Below are positions 10,095 through 21,649 of a stretch of DNA of 64,000 bases, one piece after another. A program made the position numbers and the translations under genes. Source of the DNA: Cryptomeria japonica (lineage: Eukaryota > Streptophyta > Pinopsida > Cupressales > Cupressaceae). The notes under the pieces were generated by a model. That model was given only the letters and a program-made list of their open reading frames with translations, was not told where the DNA came from and ran no database searches. The first letter of the stretch is position 1. Each line of letters begins with the position of its first letter. The DNA lies in assembly GCF_030272615.1 (NCBI RefSeq), contig NC_081405.1:569219095-569283094 (forward strand). Reading direction: 5' to 3'.

Positions 10095-11293
10095 TGTCGT
10101 AAATTGTACACCCTTGCTAGGGTGGTACAATTTCACACTTAGGTTAGCACCCACTTTAGTGTGTCTTGCATCTTGCATTTATCATTCTCCTTTAAGCATT
10201 TAATTAATTAATTTAATTAAATCTAAGGTCATGTTTCATCACTTTACATATTATAAAGTTGGGCCCTTTACCCTAAGTGCGCCCCTTTTCATCTTATTCC
10301 TGCAATGAATCATTTAATCATAAACCCTAATTATGTCTTATTTCGACCGTTTAGGCCCAATTTTTCATATCAAAACATCTCAAAATCAGCTATAACTTTG
10401 GGATGCACTCTAATATCATCATATATAACAGCCTAAAAAATTTGGTGAAAAGTTGGTCAGATAGTGGTGGGTATGCACATGGTTCGCGACTTTTTCCAGA
10501 AATTTTGGGAGCACAATTCTATGATACAATAATTCTTAACCCCAAAATATCATCAGGAAATTCAAATCCTAGGTCAACCTAAACATGAAATTAAGATCTA
10601 GGGTTTCATACTTAAGGGCTCTCTTTCTTCATTTGAAGGGGTCTTCTTCTAAGAATCTAAGAATAGGTTTTTGGAGCATTAGAGCTTTCTTTACAGTGAA
10701 AAAGTAGATCTTTGAATTCTTCAACAACATTCAACATTCATCCATTAAACATTCATCAAGCATAATTTTATCAATTGGGGGCTTTTGAAGATGTAGAAGA
10801 ACAATAGGAGATCACTGACTGACGATTGGCTTGTACCTCTCCCTTGGGGTTGGGTATGGTTTCATGTTGTTTTCATGTCTTTGCATAAGCTTCATTTTCA
10901 TTCACACTCATGCTCTAGATCACTTTCCATTATGGGTTGGAGCATTTACTTTGTCAATTATAAGCAATTAGGGTTTACTCTTTAGGGTTGCTCTAGGTTA
11001 TTTACTTTCATTCTTTGGATCTTGCACATACACAAGGTTCTTGCACACATATTTTCAATACATTATTGGTTATTTTTGGAGGTTGAAATCACCAAAATGG
11101 GGGTTTGAATAAGGAAAAACCCTATATAGCCACCCCCAACCCTCTTTTTCAGCTTCAGGTATAGGTTTGGATCTAAGTGTTGTTGGAAGTTTCAGGACTG
11201 AAAGAGCACACAAGGATAGTTTTGGGTTGTAGATCATGGCATAAGCCCTAAGGATAGGGGCATGGCACCTTGGTCCTACCCACAATTCCTACA
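10095..11293 (+). repeat. Probable 3' LTR of element G
   Basis: It starts TGTCGTAAATTG directly after a purine tract and ends near CCTACA, giving TG...CA ends and a length of about 1.2 kb. Short A+T-rich runs and TTAATTAATTAA-type stretches (about 10200-10222) lie near the start. No partner LTR is present, so the end is uncertain. Confidence 0.5.
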
Positions 11294-11309
11294 CTTGTCT
11301 ATTCAACTC

Positions 11310-13124
11310 TTCATTCTTTTTTGGTGTCAATGAATGTGCAACTTTGTTAGGGAAACTAGCTCCATGAATCAAGTCCATGCAATGGCTGATTCTCCTCGCT
11401 GGTGGTAATCCATCAGGCACATTATCTGAAATGATGTCTTCATACTTTGTCAGCAAATTCCTTATCTCCTTTGGTTGTTCTTCTTCATGCTATGGATGCT
11501 CAGACTTCTTAGGAACTTAGGCAAAACACATATTCTCATGTCTCATCCCATCCAAGAATTTCCTCCCATCCACCAAACAGATTCTGGTATTCATGCTGAC
11601 TTCACTCATCAAAGGCTCCTCCAAGGGTAACAAGGTTTGTTTTATCCTATTTTCTACAATAGTGTATATGTTCTTTCTCCCATCATGTATTTCCTATCTA
11701 TCAACTTGAAAAGGTCTACCCAAGAAAAGGTGACAAATATCCATAGGCATAATATCACACAAGACTTCATCATGATAATTCCCAATTTTTAATTTTACCA
11801 AACATTGCTCACTTACTAACAACTTATGATCATCTTGAATTCATGCTATCTGATAAGGCTTAGGGTGTTTGAATCTTTCTAGCTTCAACTTATTCACCAT
11901 AGCTTTTGAAGCAAGATTATCCAAACTACTACTATCAATAACAAATTTACATCACTTATCAAATACCTTACATCTTGTCTTGAACATATTTCTCCTCTGC
12001 AAGGGCTCTTTATCTTCTCCAGTATGACACAAAGCTCTCCTCATCATCAATAGTTCTCCATCTTCCAGTTTGTTAGTTGATTCGGTGGAGCTTTCTTCTA
12101 CCAATGTTGTTCTGCCAATGTTCTCTATTTTCTTACATTCAAACGAATGATGTCCTTCTCTTGTCTTGTCTTCTATTAGCTTTTCCAAAAACCTCATTCT
12201 GGTAGCCATCAAGTTCTCTCCTCCAATAGAAATTTTGTCATCCTTCCGGTATGATTTACCTTCTTTACTTACTTCCTTGTCCTTGTTTCTATCCATACAG
12301 GTTCCTCTTCTTCCTTGAAATATTCCTCAGAAAAACCTTCCACCTCTACCTCTCCATCTTTTCTCATGTCTTTTGTTCAAATTCTCTTCTTCTTTTAGGG
12401 CATATTGATAAGCTTCTTCAACACTCTACAACTTAATCAAATTGAGTTCATCTTTTATAGACATCCATAGTCTATTCAAATATCTTTCAAATTGTTCAAC
12501 CTCATCATCAACATGTTCATATTTGATATTCAATTTGTAGAATGCTTCAGTGTACTCCTTCACACTAGGTTCCTTCTGCTTCAAGTTATGCAACTTTTAG
12601 AACAGATTCACTTGATAGTTAGCTGGCCCAAATTTTGATTTTAACTTGGAAACCATCTACTCCCATGATTTGATATTCTCTTTACCTATTCTCTATCTAT
12701 CAACCTGCAAATGCTCCCACCAAAGAGATGCATGACCTTTCAACTGGGTACAGGAATACTTCACCTTTCTTTCCTATGTGGTGTTCTCAAAATCAAAATA
12801 CTTCTCCATCTCTGAGAACCAATCAATCAATTCATCTGAATCCAACTTTCCATCATACTCCTATGGGGTAAAATGTGGTTTAGTGTTCTCCCTACTCAAA
12901 ACCCTCAAGAACATTTCTTCTTCTAGATCGATCACTGGTGGATTTGCTACTTGTTCTACCAGGGCTGCTTCTTCCTCATCTTCACTCACAGCTTCAATAT
13001 TTTGACCTCTTCTCTGGGTTATCTCAGTGACTTCCAACTAGGTTGCAATTCCTTGAAATATTTCCATCATATCATGGTCTACATTCCCACGTGCTCAACC
13101 ATTCCTATTTACTCTGTGCGCCAT
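11310..13124 (-). pseudogene. gag: Gypsy gag-protease remnant (element I)
   Basis: The minus-strand frames begin MAHRVNRNG at 13124 and keep a Retrotrans_gag domain (LKGHASLWWEHLQ, then KLKSKFGPANYQ and LHNLKQKEPSVKEYTEAFYK, then EQFERYLNRL) and, from about 12300 to 11700, a nucleocapsid and protease region with CKFVIDSSSLDNLASKAMV (protease Asp-Ser-Gly/Ser type, Gly changed) and LGRPFQVDR. It stops in the linker before reverse transcriptase (HCMDLIHGASFPNK). Many stops break the frame. The best match from family knowledge is a Ty3/gypsy Gag-Pro of a non-Tat lineage. The rest of pol is absent, replaced by element G. Confidence 0.75.
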
Positions 13125-13215
13125 CTTCACACCAATCCTCTGCAGCTCTAGGTCGGATCCACAATCTGCCACCCCACAATAAGATTATCAGGACAACACA
13201 ATCTTAGGAATGGAA

Positions 13216-13231
13216 TCTCACTTTGATACCG
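13216..13231 (-). other. Degenerate primer-binding site of element I
   Basis: On the minus strand the sequence GCGGTATCAAAGT lies between the putative LTR and gag, resembling TGGTATCAGAGC of the initiator-Met-tRNA site with two or three changes. Confidence 0.5.
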
Positions 13232-13233
13232 CT

Positions 13234-13990
13234 TGATGCAGTCACCGATTAGGAGAGACCTCAAAGAGATCAATTCAGACCAGGCAACAAGATTAAACAC
13301 AACAAAAACAAGAGGCTATGATGGAGGCAATGTAGAACTGATTATATTAGATCATGAAAAGTGATTACAGATAACCTGTAACATTTGAGTTACAGATTCA
13401 GCTCACTGGCCTCCTACAAACATGCTTAATTACCAAACAGGTCACCTCCTAAACCTCCAAACCTAAGATCCATCTACTATATTCTATTTGGTTTCTTCTG
13501 ACTCCCTATTATAACGATCAATTACAATCATTTATATGATCGAAGGTGATCTAGTCAGCCCAAAAAGGATCAAATTCCAAAGAACAAGATCAAACATGTA
13601 AAACCAATAGGTCAGCCTCTTCCAAAGAGATTCCTCCAAAAATTACAAAGGATGAAGTGCTTATCAAAGGGAAGGTTGGCCACATACCAAGGAAAATCAG
13701 AATCAATGCACAGGGTTCCGCAAGCTATGGAAGGGATCTGATAGATTCACCAATGCAAATAGGTCCAAATGGTTCTGGTCCCAAAAAACTATCTCAGAAT
13801 CTGAAATCGGTAACTTGTTGAAAAATAATCCAAATGCTCCACAATTTAGGAATAAGGAATATGATCATGTCTTCAAGAAAAATCCAACTCCACAAGATCC
13901 GATGAGCCAATGCAAGAAAATGTAGAATGAAATGCTGAAACTGCAAAAAAGAAAACAAACAGAAAGGAAATATTTTTGGTTGATGCAAGA
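13234..13990 (-). repeat. Probable 5' LTR of element I (outer end uncertain)
   Basis: AT-rich non-coding sequence next to the primer site, beginning TGATGCAGTCACC on the plus strand. No second copy exists in the window, so its right edge is set only by where coding-like sequence of gene H begins (about 14040). Confidence 0.4.
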
Positions 13991-14039
13991 TTACCAAGAA
14001 CTGGGGATTAACCTGCATCAAAGTGGGTTGTACTTGCTT

Positions 14040-15254
14040 AAGTTGTACAATGGAGATGAACTTTGACCTGAAAGTTGAGGATTTTGGTGTCTCATCTCTA
14101 ATTGGGTGGCCTAATCTATTTTGTTGATCTCTGTACTGGTTCAACCTATCCTCCTATTCTACTTGATTCTGTAGCAAGGACACAAATGCTCTAAATTATA
14201 CATCTTGAACATTAATATTAAGAAGAGATTGGTAATAATGACTCAAAATAAATCCATGTAGGAAGAATTCACACATTAGATTCTAATAAAGAGGGTGACT
14301 TCTATAGAAATCCTCAAGAAAATCATTGCCATCCTCATAATCTAGCTTCCTGTCTAAAACCAACTAATTGATTTTCCATTGAAGGAATCTTTGACAAAGA
14401 AACAAAGAGTACAAACGAGGAGGTTTTCTCATTGCTAGTAAAGCTGATGAAAGTTCTGCAACTTGCTCTACTCGTTAAATTGCCTTATTTTTCTAGTCCT
14501 TCATTTCTTCAAGTTGTTTTAACAACTCAATATTTTTTTGTTTAAATTTATCACGAGTAGAGAAAGTTCCTAAGGAATTGCAAAAGAGGTTGAAGTTCCT
14601 TGAGTAGGAGCTGGTGACTTTTGATTTCTTTTAGAATTTTCTTGTTTAAGTTTTTCAATGATTAGAGAAAACTCCAAAGGAAGTGAGGTTCCTTGGGTAG
14701 AATTTGGCAGTGTTTGATACGTTATTTGATGTTCTTTTATTGCCAACTCTTCTTTTAAATTTATTATCTCCTAATTACCTTGTAATACTTGAGAAGTGGT
14801 TTGATTCAATTCTTCCTTTGTTTCTTCTATTTGTTTTTAAATTTTCTTCCTTTTCAGCCACAACTTTCTATGTTTCCACCATTTTCAAAGTGAAACTTCT
14901 TATTTCTACATCTTTTTGCTTCAAAATTTCTTCCAGGAAATGCATTTTCTTATGTGCTTCAGAAAGATATGTTTCAATACAGGACAATATCATGTCTTTG
15001 GCCAATTCTTCATCTTCTTCTACTCTTCCTTTATCTGTACCATGGGGAATTTCTTCTTCAACCAATATATCTTTTCCCTCCCTTCCAACAAACTGCAGAG
15101 AAGAAGGTGGTAGTTGGGTTTCAAAATCATGGGAAGGAGATGCATGTGTTTGAGTAATCTCAAACTCTTCAGAGCCTTCCAATATTTCAATATTGACTTC
15201 TAAGGGTGTGGAAGAATGAGGAGACTCCTAAATTTCAACATCATTCAAAGACTC
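14040..15254 (-). pseudogene. Gene H, 3' part (coiled-coil region)
   Basis: This is the downstream half of the minus-strand gene whose first half is 22781-23731. When element C and one GACTC copy are ignored, the codons run on without a frame change across the join, from the Asp-rich segment on the right flank into LNDVEI on the left. The preserved block 15182-14868 (MEGSEEFEITQTHAS) is acidic, then helical. Further frames continue with stops to about 14040 (NQYRDQQNRLGHPIRDE). I do not recognise the product. Confidence 0.55.
15250..15254. repeat. Target-site duplication of C, left (GACTC)
   Basis: GACTC directly precedes the LTR start and recurs directly after the other LTR at 22776-22780. 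Confidence 0.9.
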
Positions 15255-16340
15255 TCTTGGTATTTTGATGATGAGTAGTTGTCATTGTCATTGATGGACA
15301 CACACTTATTTGATGTATGAGTTATTCTCAACCAGTAGTTGTTCCAACTGGTATTGTATGTTATTAGTATGTATAGTCTTTGTTTGTTGAAGACTATCAG
15401 TGTTTTACAGAAGATGCTTATTGGTCAAAGCATGACCGAAGATCCCAAGTGGTATGAAGAACTCAAGCAGAATGAAGACCCCGAGCGGGAGTTAGTCTTT
15501 TGATCATAACAATATGTTCCAGTTTTCCAATCTTCACTTGTCAATCGGTAATCGGTATACTTTGTTAACCAGTATAATTGTAATGTGTAATGAGTTATCA
15601 TCCATCGACACTTTGGCAGTGTTTCTGTGTCATGTTACCAAATGTGTCTAGATGTACTGTACCTAGGAAATTGTAGTCTAATCTTATTGGACTGACATGA
15701 AATTGGGTTCCTATATGAGGTCAGAATGTCTAGGGTTTTAAGTGACTTGTAGTGTGCAAACGTTGGAAAGAAGATTAGGTCTGTGTGAGAAAAGGTCTCT
15801 CACAACAGAGATAGAGAGTACAAAATATAGAAGACTGAAGTAATGCTAGAATGCATTAATAGGGAGTTTTCAAGGATCTAATCAAGCACTTTGTGCTACT
15901 GTCTAGATCATTCGCTTGTTGATTACTAATATCTTTGACAAGTCTGAAACCCTTAACCGGGTAGGCCCAACCAAGCCTATTGAAAATCTTCTAACAAGGT
16001 GGTTCACAGTTGTAGATATGAAATCCTCTAATAGGGTAGTCTTTAGCAGCACTTATCTCCTAACAGAGATCTGGATTCCTAACAAGATCTATTCTAGTGA
16101 AGAACATTGTAAGGCCTTAACCGGTCTGACCTTAACCAATCTGGTTACTATTCTACAAATAGTTGACTTGTGTTATGGTGATTGTGCTTCTGCGGGTGAA
16201 TGCTTTATTTGGTATTTGGCTTATTTATGTTTTAATTGGTTTATTGTTTAATCTGCTACACCAGTCTGCAGTTAAACTACTTAAGAGTTTGTTTAAGTTT
16301 TTGGGTATACTAATTCACTCCCCTCTCTTAGTATTCAACA
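15255..16340 (+). repeat. 5' LTR of element C
   Basis: It matches 21650-22775 along its length. The first bases are TCTTGG where the other copy has TGTTGG, and the end is ATTCAACA. The U3 box TTGTCATTGATGG is at about 15286-15297 and the U5 motif CACTCCCCTCTCTTAGTATT at about 16315-16335. Relative to the 3' copy it has a deletion of about 55 bp near 16165 and a small insertion just before it. Confidence 0.92.
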
Positions 16341-16354
16341 ATTGGTATCAGAGC
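16341..16354 (+). other. Primer-binding site of C (tRNA-iMet)
   Basis: ATTGGTATCAGAGC follows the LTR directly; TGGTATCAGAGC is the classic complement of plant initiator methionine tRNA. Confidence 0.95.
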
Positions 16355-16405
16355 CTCCCTTTCTATAAGTCTAACCACTTGGAAAGAGATAGGGGGGAAT
16401 ACATC

Positions 16406-17674
16406 ATGAGGGAACTCACTCACCATCTTACCGAGTCTGAGAGAGCCTATGATGAACTCAAAGGCAAGTTTAAAGATTCTTTAGCCAAGAGAACAAAACT
16501 TGCTGAGCAATTGATGGAATTTATTGAAAAATAGCTCTTCTGATGAAGCAGACATGGAGGCCCTAGTCGCAGAAGTGAAAAAATTGAATGAATCCAAAAC
16601 TAACCTAAGGAGGGAGTTGGAAGGACTGACTATCAGGATGAGTCAGGAGATAGAAAATAGAAGAAAAACTGAAGATTTGGTAAAGGACAAGGTACATGAG
16701 ATCTCTAAGTTGAAACAAGAAATCGGTACCATTATCACCTATCTGCGGGAGGGTAAAGAAGAGAAAGACGAAATACAAGCTAAACTAAATTAGCTATTTC
16801 TCAAAATGAAACCTTGATGGAGACCAATGATGCTCTTTCCAAGGAACTTGCTGAGACAAAGGAAATACTTGCTAAGTTCAACCAGAGTGCTACTAAGTTG
16901 GAACAATAGCTAGAATCAGTGAAGCCATCAAAGGATACCACTAGACTTGGTTTCTCTATATACGAGGAAGGTGAGACCTCTGGAACCAAGATTGATGAAC
17001 TAAAGAAGCAATCAACACCTAAGAATAACAGTAGGAGTAAAGGTAAGCAAAATTTTAAACCTGTTTGTTTTAACTGTCTTAAAGGACATACTGCAAATGT
17101 ATGTAGGAGCAAGGCTTACAACAACTTTCCTTACTTTCATAACAATGTGGCTAGATCTGGTATATTTAATGGTTACTATTATGCATGCAACAAGTTTGGG
17201 CATAGAGATTTTGAGTGCAAGTCGGTTATGAACAACTCTGGAAGTTATCCACCAAGATCTAAAGGAGTTGTCTTGGAACTTCCTATGAACTGAAACCCAA
17301 ACTAGTACAAAACCTATGACCATCGGTCAAATGGTTATGGAGTGACAACTAGTTGGAGAGAAACCTGTTTAATCTGTCATGGTAGCAGTCACATTGCTGC
17401 AACATGCAGAAGTAAGAATGGAAATGTGAACATCGGACCATGGAAAACACCTGGAATGATATGATATCATTGCAACAAACTGAGACACACTGCCAGAGCA
17501 TCCAGACTGAGAAAGAATCCATTGGGAAACATACCGATCAACCCAGAAGGGAAGATTGATGTTGAAACCGTTTAGGTAGACATGGATAAAACTTGGAAAA
17601 AGAAATCTGAAGAGAAGCCACAAGATGTACCAGTTTCTGCACCCAGTGTGGAAATCCCTAAACTGACAAACTGA
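16406..17674 (+). pseudogene. ORF1 of C: coiled-coil zinc-knuckle Gag-like protein
   Basis: The reading starts at ATG 16406 (MRELTHHLTESERAY) and passes through at least two frame changes (near 16535 and 16793) and several stops. The first half is coiled coil (LKGKFKDSLAKRTKLAEQL; ELEGLTIRMSQEIENRR). The second half has zinc-knuckle-like blocks: CFNCLKGHTANVC (shortened spacing), YYACNKFGHRDFEC (first Cys lost), CLICHGSSHIAATC, and a decayed one at about 17465. The layout matches ORF1 of A and B, although sequence similarity is low. The likely role is binding of element RNA. Confidence 0.75.
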
Positions 17675-18132
17675 GCTTCAAAAATCTTAGGGGGAACATA
17701 TCGGTAAAATATTTCAAACCCCTAGAGTATATTAGTAAAGTACCTTTATCGGTATCTGTTACCTATCAACCGACAGAAGAAATGAAGCGGTAAAAGGTTA
17801 AATAGGGTTTGAGCCCTAATGATGATGCATTTATTATGGTAGGTGGGAGAATGTTTAAAACTGACTTTTGTTGTCATTTTTACTTACCTATTTTCAGAGA
17901 AGAATTTTTCTAAGCTTGAGCAATGCAACCGGAGTGATTTATATTGCATTTAAAAGAATTCAGAAAGGAATCTTGCACAAGATTTAGCAGCCACTTCAAG
18001 CTATCAGTATGGAAGTCAAAGTGGTAAACAAGCTTCCATAGAAGTGTGTTGTTCTCGACATTGTTAAACCCTAGTTTGGAGAGTGAAGGTATTTCTCATT
18101 GAAACATTATTATCATTTGGAATCTTCTAGAT
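17675..18132. other. Intergenic stretch between ORF1 and ORF2 of C
   Basis: AT-rich, non-coding. It corresponds in position to the promoter-like block of A and B, but I cannot find the same TATA plus GAGCATTC pair here; a weak TTATATT occurs at about 17939. Confidence 0.5.
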
Positions 18133-21104
18133 ATGGTTTATGAATCTAAAATTCCTTCTAGTTCTACTGAACCTGAGGATGCACTTGAGTTTCTTAAAAA
18201 GAAGATCAAATATAATGCCCTATCTCAAATTCTCATCAAATTCATTGTCAAAGAGGATGTTTCAGGATATATTGATTGAAAAGTAGAAGACCTAGGGTCC
18301 CTAGTGATTCACTCCCAGCTAAGTTTGTTCTGTGGAGAGGATAAGAAGATTAAACCTGAATACAAAATAATAGAGAAGAAGAAATTACATAAAGTAGTAT
18401 ATTTTCTTGAAGAATTTATAGAAGAACACATTAGGATTATCCTTAGTAGGGTTCATGGTGATAAGATGTACCTTGAACAAACCCATGATATTACACCGGA
18501 GGCAATTCATGTCATGATCGGTTTCTGCAATGTTGGGGAGGTCCCTGTTCTTTGAAAGATCACCAAAACCAAAGTAACAGAGCTCACAAGTTTTGTGAGT
18601 GACCAGCAAGAAATGATGATCAACACCATTAAAGATGATTTGGTGAAATATGCATGCATGATAATCGAGTATAAAATATTCTATGCTAGCAGAATCAATT
18701 ATGTTCCTACAGCTGTGGTGCATGCTGCTTACAGGATGATCAAGGAGAATGCAAAATGTGACTTATGTACCTATATGCAGAAACAACTCATAGAGAACCT
18801 AAAGTCGATCAAATTGGACAAAACCCTGAGGTTTTAGTTTGGTCAACTACTTGTCGGTTTATTTTTATACTTTCAAGGATATTTTCCTAGAGTCGGTGAT
18901 GTTCAATGGTTAAGTGACCTACCGGTTTCCAGACAAATAAAGGAGAGTCTGAAAGTAGTGGGAACTACATATTTAGAGACTTTGAATAGATATTTTGATG
19001 AGTTCAAACTAAATATGAACCAAAGAATGAGAATATTTGGTGATCTAGTTAAGAAATATGAAGATGACATCTATTTTACAATCAAAACAAATCACTACAT
19101 AATGGAAGCGGTGGAACCCAGAGAGTATGTAGTTGAGCCTATGGGGTATAAAGTGGTAAATGATATACTGATAGGGTATGCCTCTACCCTACTTTCTTCA
19201 CCAGTAGATCCCAAGAAAAAGAGGACTGGTACTTACTTAGAGAGGATCAAACCTATTGACATACTGAAGCAGAAAAAGAATAAAGCAATACCATCAACAT
19301 CGACACTGGTTACATCTGCTACTAGTCCTAAAGTGACCAAAAGGTTACCAGCAAAAATGAAACTGGAGGCTATTCCAACAAAGGTATTCAAAAGGAGGAG
19401 GAAAACCAGGAATAACTCACCAGATTTTGAAGGCACTAAACCGGAGGTAGAAATGAAGAAGACAAGACAATCAAGCAAGAAGACGAAGTCAACTGGTAAT
19501 GTACTAGCAACCTTTGCACCAATAAATTTAGATATTTTCTCTTACAAACCTATGACACATTGTCAAAGGACCATAAAGAATATTAGAAGAAAAGTTCTTA
19601 ATGATTTAAAAGAATATTTTGATAATTTCAATGATAGTGAAAAGGAGGATGTTGAACAAGAACTTATTAAATATTTATGTATTAATGATCAGTCAACTTC
19701 CGAAATTAAATCAGTTACTTCTAAATCTTTATGTGATTCTTTGGACAACAAATGGTGCATTGCCATTGAAAAAGAGCAAGACATCAGGGAGAAAGTTTTT
19801 GCTCAATATTTTTGAGATTCCTCTAACTCAGAATTGTTTGAAATTATTGATAAGTACAAAGGCATTTTCTTCATGCGAAGAAGAAGACTTCAGCTACTCA
19901 GAGGCAAAAGTTCTGAAGTGGAAAAAGACACCCATTTGCAGGTTAAAGCTTATGTCAAAATGCAACAAGTATCTGAAGCTAATCGACAGGCTGAGCAAGA
20001 GCTTGACCTATCCACAACCAAACTAGATGAAGTCCTTGACAGTCTAGGTGAAAGAATGGAAGAACAAAATGAACCCATTGATGTTGGCGCACTAGATATT
20101 AAGGATATCACTCCAGACAAGGAAAAATTTGAAAAAGAGAGAATGGAGAAAGAAAAGGATAAGAAAGTGGAAAAAGAAAAACAGGAAAAAGAGAAAGTGG
20201 AGAAAGAAAAGAAGGAAGAAGAGAAAAAGAAGGAAGAAGAGAAGAAGAAGGAAGAAGAGAAAAATAAGGAAGAAGAGAAGAGGAAGGAAGAAGAAAAGAA
20301 GAAGGAAGAAGAGAAAAAGAAGGAAGAAGAGCAGAAGAAGGAAGAAGAGAAAAAGAAGGAAGAAGAGAAGAAGAGGAAGGAAGAAGAGAACAGGAAGGAG
20401 GAAGCAAAGAAGAAAAAGGAAGAGGAGAAAGTGAAGGCTACCAAGGTAGCCCAAGAAAAAGAAGAAGAGGAGAAGAAACTACAAGTGGAGATCAAGGAAA
20501 AGGAAGGAGGACAGACTCTAAAGGTAACCAAAGATCAAGCCAAGCAGGTTGATTCCACGAGTCCCACTAATTTGACTCTTGCATGTCTAACTCAATCGGT
20601 TGATGAGACTGAGCTACTACGGAGCATTCAACTAGTGTAGGAGAGATTGAAAGAACTAAGGAAAAAGAAAGAACATGATGTCATTTAGTTTGTTGTTGAC
20701 ACCCTTTTTAATTTAATCCCTGGTACTAACCTCCCCAGTACCGATTCCTTGCTTGGCAAGCTCAAACTTCTTTACACAGTATTGATAATCAGGTATAATG
20801 TTTGGAAGATGCTACCTAGGACACTATGGGTAAAAACCATGAAAAGGAACTCAAAGTTGCCTTAGTAAAGAAAATGGATGAAGACAGGACACAACTGCTT
20901 AAGAAAAAAGATGATATAAGTTCAGCTATGGCTAAAGGTAATCTACTCTTGAGTAAAATCTGTAAACCTCACCTATTTTGTAAAGATGCTCTCAAACAAA
21001 AGACTCAACTCCAATCAAAGTTACAAAAATATATTAGCAACTTCAAACCGCCCTATGATCTATTCATAGTATATGGACAAATTGTTCATACTCACTAGAA
21101 TCAG
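18133..21104 (+). pseudogene. ORF2 of C, divergent homologue, broken
   Basis: It starts at MVYESKIPSSS. Matching blocks with A and B are KKIKPEYKIIEKK, then RIILSRVHGDKMYLEQ, then AIHVMIGF (18304-18555); a helical segment at 18595-18837; and a well-kept 285-residue frame at 18958-19815 with YFDEFKLNMNQRMRIF, EAVEPREYVVEPMGY and a basic stretch (KVFKRRRKTRNN). After a frame change it continues at 19834-20640 with a long Lys/Glu helix, then 20826-21098. No known catalytic motif is visible. Length if intact would be near 980 residues, similar to A and B. Confidence 0.75.
20100..20480 (+). repeat. Glu/Lys-coding purine repeat inside ORF2 of C
   Basis: An imperfect repeat built from AAGGAAGAAGAGAAAAAG-like units codes for KKEEEKKKEEE-type sequence for more than 100 residues. 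Such composition usually forms a stable single alpha-helix. The repeat keeps all three forward frames largely open, and the reverse strand too, so overlapping frames here are not genes. A and B have no such stretch at this point. Confidence 0.9.
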
Positions 21105-21649
21105 ATTGTGAAGCTTGACTCAAAGATCTACAATCATACTCGAAATCTGCAGGAGCTCCAGTTGCTCCTATTACCAAAATTGTAGGTTCTTCAAAAGTGT
21201 TTCCTGAAATTGGAGGCTATTACTATGATATAGGAGATGAGCACCCTCAATGCAATGGAACAATTAACCTTCCAGAAGAAGACCGAAAGTGAAATTTCTA
21301 CCTCACTTGTTGAGTCATGGTCTTTAGACATGAAAACATTTATGCAAAAATTTAAATCTCTTTTTGAGAAGTTTTACTCCTTATTGTCATGAACATATAC
21401 TCTAATTTCATATTATGCAAACAATAAGGGGGATAATTTGCATTACCTTGTCATTGTTGGCAAAGGGGGAGTAGTGTATTAAAATTTTGGTGAGTATTAA
21501 CATTTCATGCACATACTTGTAATTTTTGCAAAGGGAGTAGTATATATGCTTAGGGGGAGTAACTTTGATTATGGCATCTGTTTTTGTTTTGTAAGCACTT
21601 AGATGTCAAAATTTTCCTATGTGTTGCCATCAATGCCAAAGGGGGAGAT
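21105..21649 (+). promoter_or_regulatory. 3' region of C with multiple polypurine tracts
   Basis: The decayed ORF2 end continues to about 21185. Then come purine tracts: AATAAGGGGGATAA (about 21422), AAAGGGGGAGTAG (about 21463), AAAGGGAGTAG (about 21530), TTAGGGGGAGTAAC (about 21551), and AAAGGGGGAGAT (about 21638-21649) directly at the LTR. Four or five tracts in a row are the Sirevirus-type arrangement. Confidence 0.75.

Larger units (their letters stand above)
7188..11293 (+). mobile_element. Element G: 3' part of a Tat-like gypsy element
   Basis: The order is the last codons of a gypsy pol, a CT microsatellite, an antisense PMD pseudogene with an acidic tail, a purine-rich tract and a presumed 3' LTR starting TGTCGTAAATTG. 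It matches the layout of the 3' half of element D. The left side is cut at the junction with A. No second LTR is in the window, so the LTR's right end (CCTACA at 11293) is a guess. Confidence 0.7.

Noticed and set aside
16341-16354. tRNA gene fragment
   Set aside because: The match is only to the tRNA 3' end and lies beside an LTR, so it is a primer-binding site.
19950-20531. Minus-strand Ser/Phe-rich frame of 193 codons and others opposite the Glu/Lys repeat
   Set aside because: They are mirrors of the purine repeat in ORF2 of C; composition alone keeps them open.
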